Shown here: positions 8,716-17,232 of the stretch, one piece after another
How the letters are laid out: each line of letters starts with the position of its first letter
Position numbering within the stretch: the stretch's first letter is position 1
Program-made: the position numbers and the translations under genes
From: Parasphingopyxis algicola
GTDB lineage: Bacteria; Pseudomonadota; Alphaproteobacteria; Sphingomonadales; Sphingomonadaceae
Length of the DNA: 64,000 bases
Assembly (NCBI RefSeq): GCF_013378075.1
Contig: NZ_CP051131.1
Span: forward strand, 2,740,501 to 2,804,500
Reading direction: 5' to 3'
The notes under the pieces: generated by a model
What the model saw: only the letters and a program-made list of their open reading frames with translations
What the model was told of the DNA's origin: nothing
Databases searched by the model: none

Positions 8716-9462
8716 ATGAAATGTCGGTCGATAGCAACTGTGTCGCTGGTCGGAGCGGCGGCGCTCGGTCTTGCCGCCTGTGGCGGCGTCGCCGAAGAAC
8801 CGGCGGCCGATGAGCCGGTCGAGGAAGCCCCGCCGCTGGCCGATGCCTGCCCCGAACGGGTGCAGGACATGCGCGGATCGGCGGCGTCCTTCACCTGCTC
8901 CTGCTCGGCCGAGGTCGCGGAAGCCGGAACGGTATGGGGTGCGGGACCCTATTCGGACGATTCCGCGGTCTGCCGGGCCGCGATGCATGCCGGGCTGATC
9001 GCCGACGAGCCCGTCAACGTGACGATCAATTTCATGCCGGGCCGCGAGTCCTACACGGCATCCGAGGCCAATGGCGTGCAGACCGCGGAGTGGGGCAGCT
9101 GGGGCGGCAGTTTCGCCTTCGAAGGCGCCGAACTCGGCGAACCGGAGGACGATGTCGCGGCCGCCGAGGCCTGTCCGGATAGCGCCCGCGATCTGCGCGG
9201 CAGCGAGGACCCGGTGAAGTGCAGCTGCAGCGCCGAGGCGGCGCAGGCCGGCTCGGTCTGGGGCACCGATATCTATACCGACGATTCGAGCATCTGCCGC
9301 GCGGCGGTCCATGCCGGAGTTATCACGAACGATGGCGGCGATGTGACGTTCACCCTGGAGGAAGGGCAGGAAAATTATGCGGGATCGACGGCGAACGGCG
9401 TCGACTCGCGCGACTATGGCGCCTGGTCCGGCAGCTTCGCGTTCGACGGCACGAAAGACTGA
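8716..9462 (+). CDS. lipoprotein with two tandem LCCL-type repeats
   Basis: This 248-residue lipoprotein has a lipobox LAAC (Cys22) followed by an acidic linker. It carries two repeats of the LCCL type: residues about 45-136 with GPYSDDSAVCRAAMHAGLI, and about 153-244 with DIYTDDSSICRAAVHAGVI. Each repeat has four cysteines in identical register (C45/C61/C63/C86 and C153/C169/C171/C194, offset 108), consistent with two disulphides per domain. LCCL domains are best known from eukaryotic extracellular proteins and occur in scattered bacterial secreted proteins, where they are thought to bind ligands or lipids. The ATG at 8716 is chosen because GGGAGGGG lies 4 nt upstream and the signal peptide starts there; a longer reading would overlap pgl. 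The gene appears monocistronic. Ligand unknown. Confidence 0.87.
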   Translation: MKCRSIATVSLVGAAALGLAACGGVAEEPAADEPVEEAPPLADACPERVQDMRGSAASFTCSCSAEVAEAGTVWGAGPYSDDSAVCRAAMHAGLIADEPVNVTINFMPGRESYTASEANGVQTAEWGSWGGSFAFEGAELGEPEDDVAAAEACPDSARDLRGSEDPVKCSCSAEAAQAGSVWGTDIYTDDSSICRAAVHAGVITNDGGDVTFTLEEGQENYAGSTANGVDSRDYGAWSGSFAFDGTKD

Positions 9463-9492
9463 GGGCGACCGCGGGCTCCCTTCGGACGACCT

Positions 9493-11061
9493 TCAGAAAA
9501 GGCGGCCGTCCCGGATGATCGCGCTGGCGGCGTTGCGGCCCGGCCGCCCGGTCACGCCGCCGCCCGGATGCGCGCCGGCCCCGCACAGATAGACGCCGGG
9601 CACCGGCATGCGGTGATCGGCCAGCCCGAGCAGCGGCCGCATTGCCCAGAGCTGGTCGAGCGACATGCGGCCATGGAAGATATCGCCGCCGATCAGCCCG
9701 AAGCGCCGTTCGAGATCGAGCGGGGAGAGCGCCATCCGGCCGACGATGCTCGCGCGGAAACCGGGCGCATGCGCCTCGACCGTGTCGAGGATGGTTTCGA
9801 TCGCGGCGTCCTTATGCGCGTCCCAGTCGAGCGCGGGATCGAATTGCTGGCAGAACAGGCTGGCGACGTGCGCGCCTTCGGGCGCGAGGCTGTCGTCGAG
9901 CGTCGAGGGGATCAGCATCTCGACGATCGGCCGTTTCGACCAGCCATCGGCGCGGGCGTCGTGAAAGGCGCGGTCCATATAGTCGAGGCTCGGCGCGATG
10001 ATGATGCCGCTGGAGAGATGCGGGCCAGGCTCGGGCAGGCAGGCGAAGCGCGGCAGTTCAGCGAGCGCGACGTTCATCCGGAACGTGCCCGATCCCGAAA
10101 CATGCTGCTCCATCCGCGCGCGGAGCGCCGGGTCGAGGGCATCGCGGTCGAGCATCTCGAGCAGCAGGCGTTTCGGGTGGACATTGCCGATCACGATATC
10201 GGCGCGGATCCGTTCGCCCGTCGCGGTTTCGATGCCGTCCACTTTACTCTTTGAAATCAATATTTTGGCGACGGGTATGTCCGTCCGGATCGCGACGTTT
10301 TCCTGCCGGCAGGCCGCGGCCATCGCCTGGGTGATCGCCCCCATCCCTCCGATCGCATGCCCCCATTGGCCGGGTTTGCCCCCCGTCTCGCCGAACACAT
10401 GATGGAGCAGCACATAGGCGGAGCCCGGCGTGTCGGGACTGTGATACGCGCCGACGACGCTGTCGAAACCGAAGGCGGCCTTGACCGGATCGCTCTCGAA
10501 AAAGCCGTCGAGAAATTCGCGCGCCGAGCGGGTGAACAGGTCGACGGCGTCGCGCTGCGCCTCGATCGGCAGTTTGAGCGCCGTCCGCGCCTGCTGAATC
10601 GCGCGGAAGAGATCGCCGATCCCGCCGCCGGCATTGGGCGGAATCGTCCGTGTGAGATGGCGCAGCAGCCGCGCCACCGCGCCGAGCCGCCGCTCATATT
10701 CGGGGAGCGTGGCCGCGTCGCGCTCGGAGAATTTGGCAACCTCTTCGGCGCTCCGCCCGCCGCCCATGATCAGGTAATTGTCGGGATCGAGCGGCAGGAA
10801 GTTGGCGACCGGCCGCTGGACGATGCGCAGGCCATGCTCCGCCAGGCGCATCTCGCTCGCGATATCGGGATCGAGCATGCCGACCGTGTAGCTCGCCGTC
10901 GAGTTGCGGAAGCCCGGATGGAATTCCTCGGTGACCGCCGCGCCGCCGACGATGCCGCGCGCCTCGAGCATCTCGACCCGATAGCCGGCGCGCGCCAGAT
11001 ACCAGGCGCAGACCAGCCCGTTATGCCCCGCCCCGATGATGACCGCCTTGCCCTTCGCCAT
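9493..11061 (-). CDS. FAD-dependent oxidoreductase, CrtI/PYROXD2-like
   Basis: This flavoprotein of 522 residues has an N-terminal dinucleotide-binding motif (AVIIGAGHNGLVCAWYLARA, then E at the end of the second strand). A C-terminal FAD motif near residue 490 (VPGVYLCGAGAHPGGGVTG) is typical of phytoene-desaturase-like amine oxidases. It matches the overall pattern of the PYROXD2/phytoene dehydrogenase-related family rather than true CrtI, since no carotenoid genes lie nearby. The start is placed at 11061, where the family motif begins 6 residues later. An upstream in-frame ATG at 11097 would add 12 basic residues. It is divergent from the alpha/beta hydrolase at 11133. Substrate unknown. 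Confidence 0.88.
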   Translation of the reverse strand: MAKGKAVIIGAGHNGLVCAWYLARAGYRVEMLEARGIVGGAAVTEEFHPGFRNSTASYTVGMLDPDIASEMRLAEHGLRIVQRPVANFLPLDPDNYLIMGGGRSAEEVAKFSERDAATLPEYERRLGAVARLLRHLTRTIPPNAGGGIGDLFRAIQQARTALKLPIEAQRDAVDLFTRSAREFLDGFFESDPVKAAFGFDSVVGAYHSPDTPGSAYVLLHHVFGETGGKPGQWGHAIGGMGAITQAMAAACRQENVAIRTDIPVAKILISKSKVDGIETATGERIRADIVIGNVHPKRLLLEMLDRDALDPALRARMEQHVSGSGTFRMNVALAELPRFACLPEPGPHLSSGIIIAPSLDYMDRAFHDARADGWSKRPIVEMLIPSTLDDSLAPEGAHVASLFCQQFDPALDWDAHKDAAIETILDTVEAHAPGFRASIVGRMALSPLDLERRFGLIGGDIFHGRMSLDQLWAMRPLLGLADHRMPVPGVYLCGAGAHPGGGVTGRPGRNAASAIIRDGRLF

Positions 11062-11132
11062 GGTGCTGCTTTTGAGGCGACGCCCGCCAAAGCGCAATTG
11101 AAGGTTAAGCTTATGGCTGTAATAAAAGCGTC

Positions 11133-11840
11133 ATGAACGAAGCCAGCCCGACCTTGGACCAGGCGCCCGCGCTGCCCAGCCTGCGCAGCTTTGCGGGCGA
11201 AGGCGTCGCGCTGCTTTCGTCCGTCCGCAAGCGCGGCGTGGACGAAGAGGCGGCGAAGGGCTTCGCCGGCGACGGTCGTCCGGTTTTCGTCCTGCCCGGC
11301 TTTCTCGCCTCCGACCAGTCGACGACGCGCCTGCGCCGGACCCTGGAAGCCGCGGGCTATGCCGCGCATGGCTGGGGACATGGCGTCAATTTCGGGCTGA
11401 GCCGGGGACTGTTCGGCCGGATGAACGAGGCGATCCTCGGGTTTGCCGAGGAGGCTAACCGCCCTGTCGCGCTTGTCGGCTGGAGCCTGGGCGGCGTCTA
11501 TGCGCGCGAACTGGCCAAGGTCTCGCCCGACGCGGTGCACCAGGTGATCACGCTCGGCAGCCCCTTTTCGGGCGACCCGCGCCACAACCGGGTCTGGCGT
11601 CTTTACGAGCTGATCGCGCGCTATCCGGTCGACAAGCCGCCGATCGACGTGCGTCTCCACGAGAAACCGCCGGTGCCGACGACCGCGCTCTGGTCCCGCC
11701 GCGACGGGGTCATCCCAGCCGACTGCGCGCGCGGCGCGGCAGGCGAGGCCGACCGGGCGATCGAGCTCGATTGCCGGCACATGGACTTCGCATCGGACCG
11801 CCGCGCGCTCCGCGCGATTCTCGCCATATTGGCGCGATAG
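11133..11840 (+). CDS. alpha/beta hydrolase (PGAP1/lipase-like)
   Basis: The product is a 235-residue cytoplasmic alpha/beta-hydrolase-fold enzyme. The oxyanion strand VFVLPGFLASD is near residue 52, the nucleophile elbow GWSLGG (Ser in GxSxG) near 112, then ITLGSPFSGD, an Asp in LWSRRDGVIP near 193, and a final His in CRHMDF near 214. The GSPFSG block and overall pattern resemble PGAP1-like and triacylglycerol-lipase-like esterases. It is divergent from the flavoprotein gene (71-nt gap) and convergent with the thioesterase gene (6-nt gap). All triad residues are present. Substrate is not predictable. Confidence 0.87.
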   Translation: MNEASPTLDQAPALPSLRSFAGEGVALLSSVRKRGVDEEAAKGFAGDGRPVFVLPGFLASDQSTTRLRRTLEAAGYAAHGWGHGVNFGLSRGLFGRMNEAILGFAEEANRPVALVGWSLGGVYARELAKVSPDAVHQVITLGSPFSGDPRHNRVWRLYELIARYPVDKPPIDVRLHEKPPVPTTALWSRRDGVIPADCARGAAGEADRAIELDCRHMDFASDRRALRAILAILAR

Positions 11841-11846
11841 GCCCGC

Positions 11847-12242
11847 TCAGTCTTCCGCCAGAAACGGCGCGGCGATCTCCGGCGTCACGCGGACCGGCCG
11901 CCCGCTGGCCTTGTCGAGCATCGCCCAGGTCGTCTTCGCGCGGATGCATGGTTTCCCGTCCGCGCTGGTAAACTCCATGTAACGGTCGAAGCGCGCACCC
12001 CGGGGCGGTTCCTCGATCCAGGTCGTGCCGGTCACGACATCGCCCTCGAGCGCGGGCCTCAGATAGTCGATCTCGTGTCGGGTCACGACCCAGATATAGG
12101 CGTCGACATGTTCCGGCGCGGCGACCGCCTCCCAATGCGCGATGGCGAGATCCTGGATCCACTGGACCCAGACGGCATTGTTCACATGGCCGAGTATGTC
12201 GATATGCTCGGCGCGCGCGGTGACGGTGTGGGAGTAGGACAT
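11847..12242 (-). CDS. acyl-CoA thioesterase, 4HBT hotdog fold
   Basis: The product is a 131-residue single hotdog-domain thioesterase of the 4-hydroxybenzoyl-CoA/YbgC type. The characteristic N-terminal block HIDILGHVNNAVWVQWIQDL lies at about residues 13-32, followed by the long helix (AIAHWEA) and three core strands. These enzymes hydrolyse acyl-CoA thioesters. In the HVNNAVW block the family Asp/Asn region and His are retained. The gene converges on the hydrolase at 11133-11840 and is followed upstream by a 527-nt repeat-rich gap. Substrate chain length cannot be inferred. Confidence 0.88.
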   Translation of the reverse strand: MSYSHTVTARAEHIDILGHVNNAVWVQWIQDLAIAHWEAVAAPEHVDAYIWVVTRHEIDYLRPALEGDVVTGTTWIEEPPRGARFDRYMEFTSADGKPCIRAKTTWAMLDKASGRPVRVTPEIAAPFLAED

Positions 12243-12398
12243 GGTTCTCCCTTAGCCTTCTCTCCCCTGAAGCGGGAGAGGATATGCAGACTTGTAACTT
12301 AGCCGGGTGGCAGCCGTCCCGTTGAAAAGATGTGGTCACCCCGAACGTGTTTGGCGGTTATCCCCTTCGGACAAGGAACGGCCACAGAGGTGGTTTTC

Positions 12399-12502
12399 GT
12401 CATTGCGAGGAGGCCCGAACTTGCTTCGGGGCGACGCGGCAATCCAGAGCGGCAGGCGACGTCGCTTGCCGCTCTGGATTGCTTCGCTACGCTCGCAATG
12501 AC
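12399..12502. repeat. palindromic repeat unit, copy 1
   Basis: A 104-nt imperfect palindrome. The outer arms are GTCATTGCGAG and CTCGCAATGAC; the inner arms CAATCCAGAGCGGCA and its complement enclose a short loop. The motif GTCATTGCGAGG...GCGGCAATCCAGAGC is shared with the unit at 12659-12742. Similar short palindromes are common between genes in alphaproteobacteria. Transcribed, it would form a long hairpin. Confidence 0.85.
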
Positions 12503-12585
12503 GATCCTTGTCGGAAAGGGACAAACACCAACGTGTTTCAGGGTCCACTGTGCGATCGGTGCCATCCTCGCAGAAGGAGGAGTGG

Positions 12586-12606
12586 ATGCTGAACCAAGTT
12601 CAGCAT
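12586..12606. repeat. short palindrome ATGCTGAAC-N3-GTTCAGCAT
   Basis: A perfect 9-bp inverted repeat with a 3-nt spacer lying between the two copies of the larger palindromic unit. It resembles another widespread intergenic palindrome family of sphingomonads. It has no T tract and so is not a canonical terminator. Confidence 0.7.
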
Positions 12607-12658
12607 GACGGGTTGGCTCATACCGAAACGGAAAGGTGAGACCAACCTTGACGAGTTC

Positions 12659-12742
12659 GTCATTGCGAGGAGCCGCAGGCGACGCGGCAATCCAGAGCAT
12701 CTCTCGCGCGGCTCTGGATTGCGTCGCTGCGCTCGCAATGAC
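12659..12742. repeat. palindromic repeat unit, copy 2
   Basis: An 84-nt second copy of the unit at 12399-12502 with the same outer arms (GTCATTGCGAGG and GCTCGCAATGAC) and the same GCGGCAATCCAGAGC core but a shorter central loop. It lies 27 nt beyond the stop codon of the oligopeptidase gene, so it would form a hairpin at the 3' end of that mRNA. Confidence 0.85.
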
Positions 12743-12769
12743 GGATGATGGCGCTGGAACGGCGCCCGC

Positions 12770-14929
12770 CTACTCCTCCACGCCCAGCTGCGTCAGCATG
12801 AAGGCCATGGCCTGGGCTTCCTCGCGCAACACCTGGAACCGGCCGGACTGGCCGCGATGGCCGGCGCCCATATTGGTGCGCAGCACGGTGAGGTCGTCGT
12901 CGGTCCGTGTCGCGCGCAGCCGGGCCGTCCATTTGGCCGGCTCCCAATAGGTGACGCGCGGATCGTTGAGCCCCGCCGTCACCATGATCGGCGGATAGTC
13001 CTGCGCGCTGACGTTATCGTAGGGCGAATAGCTCTGGATCAGGCGGAAGGCGTCCGGATCGGTGATCGGATTGCCCCATTCGGGCCATTCGCCCGGGGTG
13101 AGGGGCAGCGATTCGTCGAGCATCGTGTTGAGCACGTCGACGAACGGCACCTCGGCGACGACCGCGCCCCAGAGCTCGGGATCGGTATTGGCGACGACGC
13201 CCATCAGTTCGCCGCCCGCCGATCCGCCCGAGGCCGCGATCCGCCCGGCGCTGGTATAGCCGCGCGCGATCAGCCCTCTGGCCACGTCGACGAAATCGTT
13301 GAATGTGTTGTTCCGCCGCTCGAGCTTGCCGTCGAGATACCATTGATAGCCGAGATCGTCGCCGCCCCGGATATGGGCGATGGCGAAGATGAAGCCGCGA
13401 TTGGTAAGACTGAGTTGGCGCGTCGAGAAGCTCGGCGGGATCGCATAGCCATAGGCGCCATAGGCGTAGAGATGGACGGGCGTGTCGGGGCCGATCTCGG
13501 TATCGCGGCGATAGACGAGGCTGACCGGCACCATCGCGCCGTCGCGCGCCTCGATCTCGAGCCGCTCGGTCGCATATTGGCTGGCGTCGTAACCGGACGG
13601 CACCTGCTGGACCTTGAGCGCCGTGAGTTCGCCGCTGGCGAGATCGTAGCTGTAGTCGGTTTCCGGGGTGACCATCGATTCATAGTCGATGCGGATCGCA
13701 TCGACGTCGAACTCCGCCACGGGGCCGAGGCCGGCGTCGTAGCTCGCTTCGGGAAATTCGACGCGGCGGATCGCTTCATCGTCATATCCGCGGATCTCGA
13801 CCTGATCGAGGCCGCGCTCGCGCAGCTCGAGGACGTAGAAATCGGCAAAGGTGGTGAGGCCGGTCAGGTAGAGCGCGTCCGACCCGGCGATCAGCTCGGT
13901 CCATGTGCCCGGAGCGTCGACCGGCGCGGTGACGGCGCGGAAGTTCACATGCGTGTCGTTGACGAGGATGTAGAGCGTGTCTTCGCGTTCCTCGACGCTG
14001 TACTGGCGGTTCGTCTCGCGCGGTGAGACGAGGACCGGCTCGGCGGTCAGGTCGGCGAGCGGCACGAGACGGACCTCGTTCGAGACATTGTCCCCGGCAT
14101 TGATCGTCAGGAAGCGGCGCGACTGGGTCTGGTCGATGCCGAGCTGCATCCCTTCCTCGGTCTCGCGATAGATTTCGCGGTCGGCGCTCGCCTCGGTGCC
14201 GAGCACATGGTGCATCGCGACCTCGGTCCGCCAATTCTCGTTGACCGGGGTGTAGACGATGCTGGCCGAATCCGCGGCCCAGACCACGCCGCCATTCACA
14301 TCGGGAATCGTGTCGGGCAGGTCCTCGCCCGTCGCAAGGTCGCGAAAGCGCAGAACGAACCGCTCCGATCCGTCGGTATCGGTCGAATAGGCGAGCAGCC
14401 GGGCATCGGGGCTGACCGCGACGGTCCCGAGGCTGAACTGTTCATGGCCTTCGGCCAGCGCGTTTTCGTCGAGCAGCAACTCGTCGCCCCCGCCGGCCAG
14501 CGGGCGGCGATACCAGAGCCGGTACTCCTGGCCCTCATTATAGGCGTACCAATATTCGTAATCGCCGTCCGGGATCGGTACGCTCGCGTCATTTTCCGGG
14601 ATCCGGCCGCGCATCTCGGTGTAGAGCGTGTCGATCAGCGCCTGGTGCGGTTCCATAACCGCTTCGAAATAGGTGTTTTCCTGGTTCAGATATTCAAGCA
14701 CGTCCGCGTCGTCGATCTCCGGATAGCCCTGGTCCTTCATCCAGTGATACGGGTCCTCGACGGTGATCCCGTGCATCGTGAAGCTGTGCGGACGCCGGTC
14801 GGCGACCGGCGGTTCGGGCAGGGTGGTACTGGCAGTTTCGAGCACGGACGGACTTTCTTCTTGGGCAAGAGCGGGGGCGGGCGTGGCGAGAGCGATCAGG
14901 CTGGCGGCGGCGATCAGGGAACGGGACAT
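12770..14929 (-). CDS. secreted prolyl oligopeptidase-family peptidase (oligopeptidase B-like)
   Basis: The product is a 719-residue S9 serine peptidase with an N-terminal signal peptide (cleavage near ALAQEE), so it probably acts in the periplasm. An N-terminal seven-bladed propeller spans about residues 45-440, with the family opening DPYHWMKD. The C-terminal alpha/beta-hydrolase domain carries the nucleophile in SGGSAGGELMG near residue 570. The Asp is in GLNDPRVTYWEPAKW near 654, and the His in NMGAGHRGQSGRF near 690. All three catalytic residues are present. Oligopeptidase B enzymes cut short peptides after basic residues; prolyl oligopeptidases cut after Pro. The specificity here is by similarity only. 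The gene stands alone between two palindrome-rich gaps. Confidence 0.92.
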   Translation of the reverse strand: MSRSLIAAASLIALATPAPALAQEESPSVLETASTTLPEPPVADRRPHSFTMHGITVEDPYHWMKDQGYPEIDDADVLEYLNQENTYFEAVMEPHQALIDTLYTEMRGRIPENDASVPIPDGDYEYWYAYNEGQEYRLWYRRPLAGGGDELLLDENALAEGHEQFSLGTVAVSPDARLLAYSTDTDGSERFVLRFRDLATGEDLPDTIPDVNGGVVWAADSASIVYTPVNENWRTEVAMHHVLGTEASADREIYRETEEGMQLGIDQTQSRRFLTINAGDNVSNEVRLVPLADLTAEPVLVSPRETNRQYSVEEREDTLYILVNDTHVNFRAVTAPVDAPGTWTELIAGSDALYLTGLTTFADFYVLELRERGLDQVEIRGYDDEAIRRVEFPEASYDAGLGPVAEFDVDAIRIDYESMVTPETDYSYDLASGELTALKVQQVPSGYDASQYATERLEIEARDGAMVPVSLVYRRDTEIGPDTPVHLYAYGAYGYAIPPSFSTRQLSLTNRGFIFAIAHIRGGDDLGYQWYLDGKLERRNNTFNDFVDVARGLIARGYTSAGRIAASGGSAGGELMGVVANTDPELWGAVVAEVPFVDVLNTMLDESLPLTPGEWPEWGNPITDPDAFRLIQSYSPYDNVSAQDYPPIMVTAGLNDPRVTYWEPAKWTARLRATRTDDDLTVLRTNMGAGHRGQSGRFQVLREEAQAMAFMLTQLGVEE

Positions 14930-15020
14930 GGAAGAGCCTTTCGCAACGGGTGGATCGGCGCTGTCTAACCGGATAAACAGGCCAGCGAAACATGAAACCG
15001 CTCATTAGGCGCACCCTTGT

Positions 15021-15192
15021 TCCCCTCCCCTTGATGGGGAGGGGAGTGAACAGGTCGAAATGCCTCCCAGGCATTTCTGAAACTTGCTGGGGGCAAGTTT
15101 CACCTGCACACTGGGTGGGGTGATCTGTCAGTTGGCGCTATCGCTCGCGGATGGTTCACCCCCACCCAACCCTCCCCCATCAAGGGGGAGGG
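15021..15192. repeat. cluster of four consecutive hairpins with terminal inverted repeats
   Basis: Four local palindromes follow one another in the 303-nt gap between divergent genes. They are TCCCCTCCCC/GGGGAGGGGA (15021-15045), GAAATGCCT/AGGCATTTC (15057-15077), TGAAACTTGC/GCAAGTTTCA (15078-15102) and CCCTCCCCC/GGGGGAGGG (15170-15192). The first and last are also near complements of each other across the TTGATGG core, so the whole segment is bounded by terminal inverted repeats of about 23 nt. No gene is present. It looks like a small non-coding mobile or REP-like element. Confidence 0.8.
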
Positions 15193-15232
15193 CTGATACC
15201 TGGCCGATGAGTTCGCTGAAGGATTGCAAAGA

Positions 15233-17029
15233 ATGTCCACTTATGAAGACCGCCTCAAGGCCCTGCGCGAGGAGCTGGCGAGCCGCAAGCTGACCGGCTT
15301 CGTCGTGCCGCTCACCGACGAGCATATGAGCGAATATGTCGGCGCCTATGCGCAGCGTCTCGCCTGGCTCACCGGTTTCCAGGGGTCCGCCGGTTCGGCC
15401 GTGGTGATGCCGGAGGAAGCCGCGATCTTCATCGATGGGCGCTACACGATCCAGGTTCGCGAGCAGGTGGACGAAAAGCATTGGGAATATGTCGGTGTTC
15501 CGGCAACCAGCATCGCCGAATGGCTGGGCGAGCATGCCGATAATGGCGCGCGGATCGGCTATGACCCCTGGCTCCACACCCGCCAATGGGTGAAGGCTGC
15601 GGAAAAGGCGCTGGCCGAGAAGGGCGCGGAACTCGTTCCGGTCGACACCAATCCGATCGACGCGGTCTGGCCGGACAAGCCCCTGCCGTCCGACGCCAAG
15701 CTGATTGTTCACGAAGACGGTTTCGCGGGCAAATCTTCCGCCCAGAAACGGCAGGAAATGGCCGATGCGATGGCGGAGAAGGATGTGGATGCCGCCGTGC
15801 TCGCGGCGCTCGACTCGATCGCCTGGACGCTCAATGTGCGCGGCGCCGATGTCGATCACACGCCGGTCGCGCTCGCCTATGCGATCGTCCACGGGGATGC
15901 GACGGCGGACCTCTATATCGAACCCGACAAGATGAGCGAGGATGTGCTGCGCCATCTCGGCAATGGCGTGCGCGTACACGCGCGCAGCGCGTTCAGGGGC
16001 GCGCTGGCCGAATTCAAAGGCAAGAAGGTCATCGCCGATCCCGAACGCGCCGTGTCGGCGATCTTCCGGGCGCTCGACGATGCGGGTGCGACGATCGTCG
16101 CGGAACAGGAACCCGCCGTGCTGCCCAAGGCGATCAAGAATGCGGTCGAGCTGCAGGGCGCGCGGGATTCGCACGAGCGCGACGGGGCGGCCCTGGTCCG
16201 TTTCCTCCACTGGCTCTCGCTCGAAGCGCCCAAGGGTGGCGTGACCGAGATTTCGGCGGCGAAGCGGCTGCAGGAATTCCGCGAGGAGAGCGATCTGCTG
16301 CGCGACCTGTCGTTCGATGCGATATCCGGCGCGGGCCCGCACGCCGCGATCCCCCATTATCGCGTGACCGAGGAATCGAGCATTCCGCTCGAAATGGACC
16401 AGATCTATCTCGTCGATTCCGGCGGCCAGTATCCGGACGGCACGACCGATGTGACGCGCACGGTGATCGTCGGCACGCCGACGGACGAGATGCGCGACCG
16501 GTTCACGCGCGTCCTGAAGGGCCATATCGCGCTCGCGACCGCCGTCTTCCCGCAGGGAACGCGCGGCACGCAACTGGACAGTTTCGCGCGCCAGCATCTG
16601 TGGCAGGCCGGGCTCGATTATATGCACGGCACCGGCCATGGCGTCGGCAGCTTTCTCGGCGTCCATGAAGGGCCGCAGCGGATCAGCGCCGCCAATTATC
16701 CGGGCGCGGGCTGGGACGAGCCCCTGCATGCAGGCATGATCCTTTCCAACGAGCCCGGCTATTACAAGACCGGCGAATACGGGATCCGGATCGAGAATCT
16801 CGTCGCGATCGAGGAGCGCGAGATTCCGGGCGGCGAGGCGGTCATGCTCGGCTTCGAAACGCTGACCTTCGCGCCGATCGATCACAAGCTGATCGATACG
16901 CGCCTGCTGACGCCGGCCGAACGCGACTGGGTGGACGGCTATCATGCGGACGTGGTGGCGAAGATCGGCCCCCATCTCGACGATCCGACGGCGGCGTGGC
17001 TCGGCGAAGTCTGCGCGCCGCTCGATTGA
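15233..17029 (+). CDS. aminopeptidase P family protein (Xaa-Pro aminopeptidase)
   Basis: The product is a 598-residue M24 metallopeptidase that removes an N-terminal residue preceding proline. Two creatinase-like N-terminal domains (residues 1 to about 310, beginning TYEDRLKALREEL) precede a pita-bread catalytic domain. Metal ligands are visible in YLVDSGGQYPDGTTDVTRT (two Asp), HGTGHGVGSFLGVHEGP (His) and ILSNEPGYYKTGEYGIRIEN (two Glu). This three-domain, roughly 600-residue form is normal for the cytosolic APP1-like group in alphaproteobacteria. The ATG at 15233 is preferred to an in-frame TTG at 15224 because GAAGGA (15218-15223) lies 9 nt before the ATG. No signal peptide. Confidence 0.95.
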   Translation: MSTYEDRLKALREELASRKLTGFVVPLTDEHMSEYVGAYAQRLAWLTGFQGSAGSAVVMPEEAAIFIDGRYTIQVREQVDEKHWEYVGVPATSIAEWLGEHADNGARIGYDPWLHTRQWVKAAEKALAEKGAELVPVDTNPIDAVWPDKPLPSDAKLIVHEDGFAGKSSAQKRQEMADAMAEKDVDAAVLAALDSIAWTLNVRGADVDHTPVALAYAIVHGDATADLYIEPDKMSEDVLRHLGNGVRVHARSAFRGALAEFKGKKVIADPERAVSAIFRALDDAGATIVAEQEPAVLPKAIKNAVELQGARDSHERDGAALVRFLHWLSLEAPKGGVTEISAAKRLQEFREESDLLRDLSFDAISGAGPHAAIPHYRVTEESSIPLEMDQIYLVDSGGQYPDGTTDVTRTVIVGTPTDEMRDRFTRVLKGHIALATAVFPQGTRGTQLDSFARQHLWQAGLDYMHGTGHGVGSFLGVHEGPQRISAANYPGAGWDEPLHAGMILSNEPGYYKTGEYGIRIENLVAIEEREIPGGEAVMLGFETLTFAPIDHKLIDTRLLTPAERDWVDGYHADVVAKIGPHLDDPTAAWLGEVCAPLD

Positions 17030-17232
17030 TGGGAAGCGGGCGGCGTGCGCCGACGGGCCCGAGGGGTGCATGGTGACGCCCTAAGCTTGCGAAACGTGCC
17101 CGAAAGTTGCGCCGGGCGGGCCGCTATGGCGCGACGGAGACCGGAAAACGGTGCATGACGGGACCCCAGGGCACCCATGCCCGTCCCCTTCGCCAACTTC
17201 GGATCATGCTGTCGCCGGCGTGCAATATTGTG

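Larger units (their letters stand above)
12243..12769. repeat. mosaic of nested palindromic intergenic repeats
   Basis: This 527-nt gap between two minus-strand genes holds no plausible gene and is built of inverted repeats. Two copies of one unit lie at 12399-12502 and 12659-12742, both bounded by GTCATTGCGAGG and its complement. The first copy is flanked by a second inverted pair, 12339-12376 against about 12505-12545, sharing CCTTGTC-GAA-GGG and an AACGTGTTT/AACACGTT core. A third palindrome (ATGCTGAAC/GTTCAGCAT) is at 12586-12606. All short ORFs here are by-products of the palindromes. Confidence 0.85.

Noticed and set aside
12299-12738. Several 60-130 codon ORFs on both strands around 12.3-12.7 kb
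   Set aside because: They are generated by the inverted repeats themselves, carry no ribosome binding sites and share mirrored sequence.
15021-15192. Possible CRISPR array
   Set aside because: The repeats are single hairpins of different sequence, not regularly spaced copies of one repeat, and no cas gene is present.
15128-17071. 647-codon open frame opposite the aminopeptidase P gene
   Set aside because: Shadow ORF with biased composition; the plus strand carries a complete metallopeptidase with all ligands.
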